Assembly: GCA_964545875.1 (NCBI GenBank)
Contig: CAZJHH010000001.1
Span: 434,001 to 498,000, forward strand
Length of the DNA: 64,000 nucleotides
Reading direction: 5' to 3'
Origin: DAIPKP01 sp964545875
GTDB taxonomy: Bacteria > Synergistota > Synergistia > Synergistales > Aminiphilaceae
Shown here: one piece after another, positions 58,184 to 64,000 of the stretch
Layout: each line of letters opens with the position of its first letter
How positions within the stretch are numbered: the first letter of the stretch is position 1
Notes under the pieces: model-generated
The model's database searches: none
Told to the model about the DNA's origin: nothing
Seen by the model: only the letters and a program-made list of their open reading frames with translations
Translations under genes and position numbers: made by a program

Positions 58184-59317
58184 TCAGGAAAAAGAGGAGA
58201 CGGCTCTTCGAAAAGATTTCCTCCGTTCCTTTTTTTCTCGATACATAGTGCTATCCGCCAGAGCTATGGCTTCCTGAAGCGAAGAGGCGTCCAGGGGAAT
58301 CGCGGCATGTCCCGTACTGAACTCAAGAGGGGGACGAAGGAGAGATTTCTCCTTTTGGGATTCTTTCATGTGTTCCAGGTACTCCAGGATCTCCTCTTTC
58401 TCCGGAAATCCCGGTCCTTCCTCTCGAAGGAGAAGGAATTCGTCTCCCCCGTATCGGAAAAGGGGACATTCGGGAAAACGTTTTTGCAAAGCCGAAACGA
58501 ATTCCTGGAGGAGAGCGTCTCCTGTTTCGTGCCCGAAGGAATCGTTGATTTCTTTGAAGTTGTCCATATCGAAAAAGAAGACATTTCCTCGGAAAGCTTT
58601 TTGGGGTGTCGAGGAGAGCATGTTCTGCAGTCTGGTTCGATTGAGGGCTCCCGTAAGGCTGTCCCTCTCGGCCTGGGAAAAGAGGAGTTCCATGCCGAGC
58701 ACCACGGTCATGCTGTCTGCCAGAAGGGATGCGGTCTTTTCGAGCATCCGCAGCTGTTCCGTGGTAACTCCGTGACGGCGTTTCCAGGAAAGCCCCAGAA
58801 TACCTCCTACGGAAGTTCCTCCGAGAAAGGGTATGCCCGCCCAGGATCCGCGAAAACCGTAGCCTGGATAGGGAGGGGAAAAACGCACATCCTCCACGAA
58901 AAGGGCCTTTTTTTTTGTGGAGATTGCATCCAGGGCAAAACTTTCAAGTGGAATGTCGTTGAGGCTCCTTTTCATTTCTTCTCGGGATGAAAGATAGCAG
59001 GTCCAGACGGCTCTCTCCCGGGGAAGGAGAAAGATCCAGGAATCCGCGGAGAAAACCGAGGCGAGAATGGAGAAAAGCCCTCCGAGGAGCTCCTCCTTTT
59101 CTTCCCGGGTTTTCAAGCCTTGTATGATTCGCTCGTAGAGGGCGGCTTTGAGAAGGTTTTCCATGAGGCTCTGCCGAGGATTGTTCCAGAAGAAGAGAGG
59201 GTTTTTCCGCTCTCTCAGAATAATGCGCTGATACCGGGAAAATTCCAGACGAGTCCGGAGCCAGAGCAGAATGCCCCAGAATCCCCCGAAACAGCACAGA
59301 AACGCGAAAAAATCCAC
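58184..59317 (-). CDS. GGDEF diguanylate cyclase with GAF-like sensor
   Basis: A 377-residue protein. One N-terminal membrane segment (FFAFLCCFGGFWGILLWL), a GAF-like domain (WAGIPFLGGTSVGGILGLSW), then GGDEF. The catalytic motif reads RYGGDEF, with DMDNFKEINDSFGHETGDAL upstream, so cyclic-di-GMP synthesis is expected; no RxxD inhibitory site is evident. GTG at 59317 follows AAGGAGG by 9 bases; longer in-frame upstream sequence overlaps the preceding gene and looks non-coding. It lies 31 bp after the HD-GYP gene: one operon makes and breaks cyclic-di-GMP. Confidence 0.85.
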   Translation of the reverse strand: MDFFAFLCCFGGFWGILLWLRTRLEFSRYQRIILRERKNPLFFWNNPRQSLMENLLKAALYERIIQGLKTREEKEELLGGLFSILASVFSADSWIFLLPRERAVWTCYLSSREEMKRSLNDIPLESFALDAISTKKKALFVEDVRFSPPYPGYGFRGSWAGIPFLGGTSVGGILGLSWKRRHGVTTEQLRMLEKTASLLADSMTVVLGMELLFSQAERDSLTGALNRTRLQNMLSSTPQKAFRGNVFFFDMDNFKEINDSFGHETGDALLQEFVSALQKRFPECPLFRYGGDEFLLLREEGPGFPEKEEILEYLEHMKESQKEKSLLRPPLEFSTGHAAIPLDASSLQEAIALADSTMYREKKERRKSFRRAVSSFS

Positions 59318-59348
59318 GAAGACATCCCTCCTTGAAAAAGGACCGTTG

Positions 59349-60074
59349 TTATGGGAGAAGCGGCAGCTTTTCGAAGCACCGGATCTCCTCGTCCGCTCGC
59401 TGCAGATGTTCGGAAAGGACGTGGCGGAGGTCCAGCAGGGCCTCCACGGTTTTGGGGCAGAATTGGGTTCCTTTGTGATGCCGGATCTCCTCGAAGGCCT
59501 CTGAAAGAGATCTCCCCTTGCGGTAGGGACGATCCGAGGTGATGGCGTCAAAGGCGTCCGCCACTCCGATGATGCGGGATTCCAGGGGAATTTCCTCTCC
59601 CGAGATTCCCAGGGGGTATCCTCCGCCGTCCATGCGCTCGTGGTGGCAGAGTACGATCCGGGCGATGTTTCGCAAAAGAGGGAACCGCTGCAGAATGTGG
59701 TAGCCCTTTCGGGAGTGCTGTTTCATCTCCCCGTACTCTTCCTCCGTGAGAGGCCCTTTTTTCAGAAGCACCCGATCGGGAACTCCGATTTTGCCGATGT
59801 CGTGAAGATGTGCCGCATGGTGGAGATGGGCGATCCGGGAGGGAGAAAAGAGCATTTTCTTTCCCAGAAGCACCGAGATGGCGGCCACTCGCCAGGAGTG
59901 GGAGAAGGTAAAGGGATCCCGGGCGTCGAGAATGCCGATGACGAAGTTGATGAGATCGTGCATGGGAACCCGGGAGGAGTTGTCGGTGCGGTGCGGCGGC
60001 AGAGGGAGTTCTTCCGAAAGGGAAAGAAGAAAGGTGTCCTTCCCGCCGAGGGGAAGTACGTCGGGCGTATGCAC
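59349..60074 (-). CDS. Cytoplasmic HD-GYP phosphodiesterase
   Basis: A 241-residue protein that is almost only HD-GYP: FTFSHSWRVAAISVLLG, AAHLHDIGKIGVPDRVLLKK, CHHERMDGGGYPLGISGEEI and ADAFDAITSDRPYR, with all metal-binding residues kept. It has no membrane segment. The GTG at 60074 follows GGAGGT by 7 bases; the ATG at 60089 lies only about 20 bases from the transcription start and has no ribosome site, but cannot be excluded. It is cotranscribed with the GGDEF gene. Confidence 0.85.
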   Translation of the reverse strand: MHTPDVLPLGGKDTFLLSLSEELPLPPHRTDNSSRVPMHDLINFVIGILDARDPFTFSHSWRVAAISVLLGKKMLFSPSRIAHLHHAAHLHDIGKIGVPDRVLLKKGPLTEEEYGEMKQHSRKGYHILQRFPLLRNIARIVLCHHERMDGGGYPLGISGEEIPLESRIIGVADAFDAITSDRPYRKGRSLSEAFEEIRHHKGTQFCPKTVEALLDLRHVLSEHLQRADEEIRCFEKLPLLP

Positions 60075-60089
60075 GGTGAGAACCTCCAT

Positions 60090-60146
60090 AGTTAGTCTTA
60101 AATAACTTTTCCAGGTCATTCTAGTCGGGGGTTTACGGGTTGTCAA
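60090..60146 (-). promoter_or_regulatory. Promoter and TTAG-type element of the HD-GYP/GGDEF operon
   Basis: Minus strand: TTGACA (60146-60141), 17 bases, TAGAAT (60123-60118). Downstream, AGTTATTTAAGACTAACT (60107-60090) is an imperfect palindrome sharing AAGACTAACT with the 44817 palindrome (AGACTAACT). Confidence 0.6.
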
Positions 60147-60170
60147 GGAATGCTTTGTGAAGAGAAAGAC

Positions 60171-60218
60171 AAATCCCGGCGGGAAAAAGGGCATCAAGCC
60201 CTTTCCTGCCGGGGTTTG
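60171..60218 (-). terminator. Terminator of the TauABC-type ABC operon
   Basis: AAATCCCGGC at 60171 pairs with GCCGGGGTTT, with an inner AAAGGGC/GCCCTTT stem; on the minus strand TTTGTCTTTCTC follows. Confidence 0.75.
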
Positions 60219-60238
60219 CAGGCTTTCGTCTATGGAGG

Positions 60239-61192
60239 TTACGGAGCTGCAAATAGTTTTTCTATGGAAACTTTTTGAGGGAGCATCTGGTTTTCGTAGA
60301 GAAAGTCCTGGGTTTTTTTAAGATCTTCCACATCCGAAGAGAGGATGGTGCTGGAAAAATCGTAGAGCGGTGCCATTTGGGCGACCTCCTCCGGAGTGAG
60401 TCCCGTGGCTTCCGCCGTATAGGCCAGAGCCTTTTCAGGGAATGTTTTCATGAACTCCCGGGCCTGGGCGTCCACTGCTAGAAAGTCCTTTACCACCTGG
60501 GGGTGTTCTTCGAGAAAGCTCTCCCGTACCGCCATGAGGGTAAGGCCGTCCACCAGCCCCGTGCCGTCCGTAAGAACCCGAGCTCCCTCCTTCTGGGCCT
60601 TGAGAGATCCCGGTCCAGCGGCAAGACAGGCCTCCACGCTTCCCCGGAGCAGGGCGGCGATGCCTTCGTTTATTCCCATGCCGAGAAAGTCCACGTCCTC
60701 CCCATGAAGGCCTTCCCGATTCAGGGCACTCACCAGAAGTTGATGAAGAATGGTTCCCTTGGGGCCCGCCACCTTCTTTCCCCGGAGGTCCGCCACGCTC
60801 TCTATGGCGGAATCCGTTACGAGAATTACGAAGGCCCGGGGAGCCCGGCCGTAAATGCCGATGATCTTCACGTCCAGGCCGTTTGCCGCCGCCAGAAGCA
60901 CCGAGGTTCCCCCGATGCAGTTGGCGAAGGTCACCGCTCCCGAGGCCATTCCCGCAGTCTGTTGAGGCCCTGCGGTAAGCTCGGGATGTTCCACTTCTAT
61001 TCCCTGGGGATGAAACTTCTTTTCGAAAAGCTCCAGCTCTTTTTCCACGATGGAGGGAATATTGAGAGGAGCCTTGACGTAGGTGATGCCTATTCTTTTA
61101 GCAAAGGCAGCCGCCTCGGAAGGCGAGGAAAAAGCCTGCAAACCGAGAAGCAGGGTGCAACAGAAAAACCACGCGAGCCACATTTTTTTCAT
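60239..61192 (-). CDS. Substrate-binding protein of an SsuA/TauA/NMT1-type ABC importer
   Basis: A 317-residue periplasmic binding protein: signal peptide (MKKMWLAWFFCCTLLLGLQA) and a two-lobe fold with GITYVKAPLNIPSIVEKELE and the typical VADLRGKKVAGPKGTILHQL (phosphate/oxyanion-type loop seen in SsuA/TauA). AVTFANCIGGTSVLLAAANG forms part of the ligand site. Ligands of the family include sulfonates, taurine, nitrate and thiamin precursors; which one is bound here is unclear. It is last of the three-gene operon permease-ATPase-binding protein. Confidence 0.85.
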   Translation of the reverse strand: MKKMWLAWFFCCTLLLGLQAFSSPSEAAAFAKRIGITYVKAPLNIPSIVEKELELFEKKFHPQGIEVEHPELTAGPQQTAGMASGAVTFANCIGGTSVLLAAANGLDVKIIGIYGRAPRAFVILVTDSAIESVADLRGKKVAGPKGTILHQLLVSALNREGLHGEDVDFLGMGINEGIAALLRGSVEACLAAGPGSLKAQKEGARVLTDGTGLVDGLTLMAVRESFLEEHPQVVKDFLAVDAQAREFMKTFPEKALAYTAEATGLTPEEVAQMAPLYDFSSTILSSDVEDLKKTQDFLYENQMLPQKVSIEKLFAAP

Positions 61193-61243
61193 GGTACGAC
61201 CTCCTGGAAAAATGGATGTCTCCCTTGGGAGAGGAGCGAGAAA

Positions 61244-61990
61244 TTATGCACTGCAAGCCTCGGAAGGTTGCAGGAGATGCAGGATGTCCCGGCGGAGAGG
61301 CTCCAGGGAAAGGGAAAGTCCCTTCCGGGGGTAGGAATAGGGTACGGAGAGATCCCCTTGTAAAGATCCCTCCCGGAGCACCAGCACCCGGCCTCCCATA
61401 CGGAGAGCCTCCTCCACGTGATGGGTAACGAAGAGAATGGTCTTTCTTTCCTCCACGTAGAGCTCTTCGATGGTGTTCTGAAGGCTCTGGCGGGTAAAGT
61501 AATCCAGGGCGCTCAAAGGTTCGTCCATGAGGATAATGTCCGGTTCGTAGCAGAGGGTGCGCCCCAGAGCCACCCGCTGGGCCATGCCTCCCGAAAGCTG
61601 GGAGGGATAGGCGGATTTCCAGGATTCCATCTGAATTTGCCGCAGCGTTTTGGCCAGAAGTTCCTCCTGGCGGGCTTTATCGTGATGCAGCATGGCCATC
61701 CGGAGGTTTTCCTCCACCGTCTTCCAGGGAAGCAGCCTGGGTTCCTGAAAAACCATGCCTATCCGGGGAGAGGTGGTTCCCCGTCCCCTGGCGATGATAT
61801 TTCCCGCACTGGGCTTTTCGAGGTTTCCCAGAAGCCGGAGCAAGGTGGTTTTTCCGCTGCCGCTCTTGCCCACCAGGGAGAGGAACTCCCCCGGAGCCGT
61901 GGAGAAGGAGATGTCCCGGAGGGCTCGGATCGCGCCTTCTTTCTTCGGGTAGGTTTTGCATAGCCCGGTTACTTCAAGCGAGAGGATCAT
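61244..61990 (-). CDS. ABC transporter ATPase (SsuB/TauB type)
   Basis: A 248-residue ATPase: Walker A GKSGSGKTTLLRLLGN, Q-loop MVFQEPRLLPWKTVEENLRM (typical of SsuB/TauB), signature LSGGMAQRVALGRTLC, Walker B DIILMDEPLSALDYFTRQSL and switch VTHHVEEALRMG. ATG at 61990 follows AAAGGAG and overlaps the permease end by 17 bp. All catalytic residues are present. Confidence 0.9.
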   Translation of the reverse strand: MILSLEVTGLCKTYPKKEGAIRALRDISFSTAPGEFLSLVGKSGSGKTTLLRLLGNLEKPSAGNIIARGRGTTSPRIGMVFQEPRLLPWKTVEENLRMAMLHHDKARQEELLAKTLRQIQMESWKSAYPSQLSGGMAQRVALGRTLCYEPDIILMDEPLSALDYFTRQSLQNTIEELYVEERKTILFVTHHVEEALRMGGRVLVLREGSLQGDLSVPYSYPRKGLSLSLEPLRRDILHLLQPSEACSA

Positions 61991-62744
61991 GATGTGCTCC
62001 TTTCCAGGGAAGCAGATGTCGGGTGAGGGTAAAAAAAAGCCCGTCCAGGAGCGAACCGAGGGCTCCCATGAGCAGAACTCCCACGATAACCACGTCGGTG
62101 CGGGAAAGCTGTTCCGCATGATGAATCATGTACCCCATGCCCGAGGCCGCCGCGATGAGCTCCGCCCCGATGAGGGAACGCCAGCCGTATCCCAGCCCCA
62201 GGCGTAATCCCACCAGCACCGAGGGGAGAGATCCGGGAAGAAGGATGTGGCGAAAGGTCTCCCAGGAGGAGAGCTTCAGGCTTGTGCCCACTTCCAGAAA
62301 CTGTCTGCTCACCTGGGATATACCGCTGAGGGTGTTCAGAAAAATGGGAAAGAAGGATGCCAGGATAATGACCATAAGTTTGGAGGTTTCTCCGATGCCG
62401 AACCAGAGAATCAGAAGGGGAAGAACGGCCAGAGGGGGAATGTGCCGCAGGGCTTCCAGGGAGGGAAGCACCAGGGAACGCAGCAAAGGAGATCTGCCGC
62501 AGAGCGTTCCCAGGGGAAAGGCCATGGCAAAAGCGAGGCTGCATCCTCCGAGAACCCGGAAGAGACTTGTTCGTATATGCGAAAACAGTATGCCTCGGGA
62601 GAGGAGATCCACCGCCGCAGCCCACACTCGGGAGGGGGAAGGGAGAATGAAGGCATTCCACCATCCTCGGGAACTCCCCCACCACCATATGCCGAAGATC
62701 AGGGCGGGAAACAAAAGCCCGGAAAGGGATTTCTTTGCGAACAT
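61974..62744 (-). CDS. ABC transporter permease (SsuC/TauC type)
   Basis: A 256-residue permease with about six membrane segments. The coupling EAA-like loop is SLKLSSWETFRHILLPGSLP followed by SVLVGLRLGLGYGWRSLIGA; RHIPPLAVLPLLILWFGIGE is a family hallmark. First gene of the operon, from the promoter at 62851-62823. Confidence 0.88.
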   Translation of the reverse strand: MFAKKSLSGLLFPALIFGIWWWGSSRGWWNAFILPSPSRVWAAAVDLLSRGILFSHIRTSLFRVLGGCSLAFAMAFPLGTLCGRSPLLRSLVLPSLEALRHIPPLAVLPLLILWFGIGETSKLMVIILASFFPIFLNTLSGISQVSRQFLEVGTSLKLSSWETFRHILLPGSLPSVLVGLRLGLGYGWRSLIGAELIAAASGMGYMIHHAEQLSRTDVVIVGVLLMGALGSLLDGLFFTLTRHLLPWKGAHHDPLA

Positions 62745-63151
62745 ACGTATCGCTCCTTCGACTCCGAAAGGTCATCGTCGTCAGAGATTGCGGAATTTCT
62801 CACAAGGCCCCCGCAGTGCCACAGTATAGGTGAAGATGCCGAGAGGGTCAACGGCAAAAACCGGGCAAAAAGAGAGTTTTTTTGTTCAAAGAAATGAAAG
62901 GGGGGCGGCAAAACCTTCCGCCGAAACGAAAAGGTCCGGGTACGGCTCCCCGGAGGCGGGCCTTTTGGCGCAGGAAGAAAGGAAAAGTACGCTATAATAG
63001 TCTTGAGAATCTTCTGTGATTATCCGGGGAGTATGTTTTTCAAAGCTCCGGTTCGGGAGAAATTTGTGTGCGGGCGTTCTTTTCCGTGGTGTAAGAGGTG
63101 TTTTTTCCCGGGAGACACCTGAAGCAGTCGGAGTGCAGGAGGTGGTGTGCC
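62745..63151 (+). other. Divergent region between the ABC operon and the ferritin-like gene
   Basis: Contains the minus-strand promoter below and, on the plus strand, a perfect TATAAT at 62993-62998 without a good -35, about 150 bp ahead of the ferritin-like gene. GGTCCGGGTACGG...CCCCGGAGGCGGGCC near 62931-62963 is a GC-rich imperfect hairpin. No gene is seen. Confidence 0.4.
62823..62851 (-). promoter_or_regulatory. Promoter of the TauABC-type operon
   Basis: Minus strand: TTGACC (62851-62846), 17 bases, TATACT (62828-62823), about 80 bp upstream of the permease ATG. Confidence 0.65.
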
Positions 63152-63661
63152 ATGACCCAGGCAGCGGATATTGTGGATTTTGCCATGAGAATGGAGCAGG
63201 AAGCGGGTGATTTCTATGCCCGGTTCGCCCAGGAGGTGCGGCGGGAGAGTGTACGAGTTCTTCTCCTGTATCTGGCGGATTGGGAGCGGGGGCATTTCCG
63301 TTATCTCCAGGCCCACAGAAACGCTCTTCGCGAGAAGGGGCGTTGGGGAGAGAGTGTTTCTCCTCCTCTCGATGCCAAGGAGGGGAAAAATATTTTGGAA
63401 AAAGCCCGCGGAGGAGAAGGAATAGAGCTTCCCATCCAGGAGTGTGCCACGGATCTCGGAGTGCTTCGCATAGCTCTTTCCATGGAGAAGGATTTTGCCG
63501 CCTTTTACGAAAATGCGGCGGCAAAAATGGAAGATCCCGAGGCCGGGCGAATTCTTCAAGAGCTTGCCCGGTGGGAGCAGGGGCATATGGATATGATCCT
63601 GGAAGAGCTGGAATCCCTGCAGAAGGATTTCAAGGCTTCCATGGGGTTCGAGCCCTTTTAA
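63152..63661 (+). CDS. Ferritin-like di-iron protein (rubrerythrin erythrin domain)
   Basis: A 169-residue four-helix protein with two ExxH di-iron motifs: DWERGHFRYL and RWEQGHMDMI, each paired with an upstream helix Glu (RMEQEAGDFYARFA and SMEKDFAAFYENAA). There is no rubredoxin Cys4 domain. Such proteins reduce peroxide or store iron in anaerobes. ATG at 63152 follows AGGAGGTGG by about 5 bases. It is monocistronic, with a terminator behind. Confidence 0.87.
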   Translation: MTQAADIVDFAMRMEQEAGDFYARFAQEVRRESVRVLLLYLADWERGHFRYLQAHRNALREKGRWGESVSPPLDAKEGKNILEKARGGEGIELPIQECATDLGVLRIALSMEKDFAAFYENAAAKMEDPEAGRILQELARWEQGHMDMILEELESLQKDFKASMGFEPF

Positions 63662-63725
63662 GCCTCTTTAGGTGGAGGGAGCATAGCACGTTTCTTCCTG
63701 ATTTCCTCCTCGGCGCTTGTTCGAA

Positions 63726-63777
63726 AGGCTCCCCCGAAATCCTTTTCCCTTTGGAAAGGATCTCGGGGGAGTCTTTT
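63726..63777 (+). terminator. Terminator of the ferritin-like gene
   Basis: GGCTCCCCCGAAATCCTTTT (from 63726) pairs with AAAGGATCTCGGGGGAGTC ending at 63772 with small mismatches, followed by TTTTT. Likely also stops the convergent minus-strand gene. Confidence 0.78.
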
Positions 63778-63838
63778 TGCGTGCTTTCCTCGGAAAAGTT
63801 CTTTCGGGGCGGCGAAAGGCTTTGAGTCGATAGGGTTT

Positions 63839-64000
63839 TTAGCCCAGGGTTTCTTTAAGGAACCGGAGATAGTTCCCTCCGGCGATCTTTGCGAGATCTT
63901 CCTCGGAATAGCCTTTTTTCCGGAATGCTTCCAGGAGGGCGGGTACCTCACCGTGATGCTTGAGTCCGTCGTAGGAGTGAATGCTTCCGGAGAAGCCCAG
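63839..64000 (-). CDS. Membrane dipeptidase (peptidase M19), C-terminal part only
   Basis: The last 53 codons of a gene running off the right edge. The product reads GFSGSIHSYDGLKHHGEVPA, then LLEAFRKKGYSEEDLAKIAG and GNYLRFLKETLG before the stop. DGLKH and GYSEEDLAKIAGGNYLR are characteristic of the end of M19 dipeptidases (zinc enzymes that cleave dipeptides). That fits the peptide-using lifestyle. The zinc ligands lie outside the window. Confidence 0.75.
   Translation of the reverse strand: MGFSGSIHSYDGLKHHGEVPALLEAFRKKGYSEEDLAKIAGGNYLRFLKETLG

Overview
The window reads as a chromosomal segment of an anaerobic, amino-acid-fermenting bacterium, most likely Synergistota. This is an inference from gene content; no 16S rRNA is present. 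The evidence is a complete branched-chain amino-acid ABC importer, three M20 amidohydrolases, a meso-diaminopimelate dehydrogenase-like enzyme, two NhaC-type Na+/H+ antiporters, a large Mrp-type antiporter operon, a phenylacetate-CoA ligase, small clostridial-type ferredoxins and a rubrerythrin-like protein. No rRNA, tRNA, CRISPR array or intact insertion sequence was seen.

Layout. The left edge cuts the 5' part of a cas3 HD-domain gene preceded by a WYL-type regulator, so a type I CRISPR-Cas locus probably lies just outside. Next come a short family A DNA polymerase without a 5' nuclease domain (1565-3394), a ThDP enzyme (3721-5430), and a glutaredoxin under a promoter that carries a CsoR/CstR-like inverted repeat. 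The livHMGF-livK importer fills 6470-10986. A membrane zinc-ribbon protein and a large Cache/PAS/GGDEF/EAL protein lead to a translationally coupled M20 amidohydrolase and metal-dependent amidohydrolase pair (15674-18048). A ten-gene Mrp operon on the minus strand (26434 down to 18118) ends in three additional MrpD/NuoM-like paralogues.

The middle (26.7-42.1 kb) carries nhaC, a DUF4198 periplasmic protein, lspA, a cupin, an RpiR regulator, bcp, dapF, a second nhaC, two more M20 enzymes, ddh, an FCD-domain regulator with a divergent operator, and paaK. paaK is preceded by what looks like a complete amino-acid attenuator: promoter, a 29-codon leader peptide with Phe-Tyr-Tyr-Tyr-Ala-Phe, an antiterminator and an intrinsic terminator. 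This is the most striking find. It suggests that paaK serves aromatic amino-acid synthesis from aryl acetates.

The right third holds a chemoreceptor with the dCache amino-acid-binding motif, an M48 protease, CheX, RecD2, HD-GYP and GGDEF proteins, tandem ferredoxins, and an iron locus. The iron locus comprises a DtxR regulator plus FeoA (+) facing feoA-feoB, two exported proteins and two more FeoA-type proteins (-). Its promoters carry TTAG/CTAA palindromes, and related motifs recur at the DUF4198 gene, the chemoreceptor and an HD-GYP gene. A TauABC/SsuABC-type ABC importer, a ferritin-like protein and the 3' end of a membrane dipeptidase (M19) gene close the window.

Long perfect inverted repeats are unusually prominent: two 60-bp perfect palindromes (44817-44876, 53021-53080) and perfect stems of 28 bp (6123-6184) and 21 bp (5501-5549).
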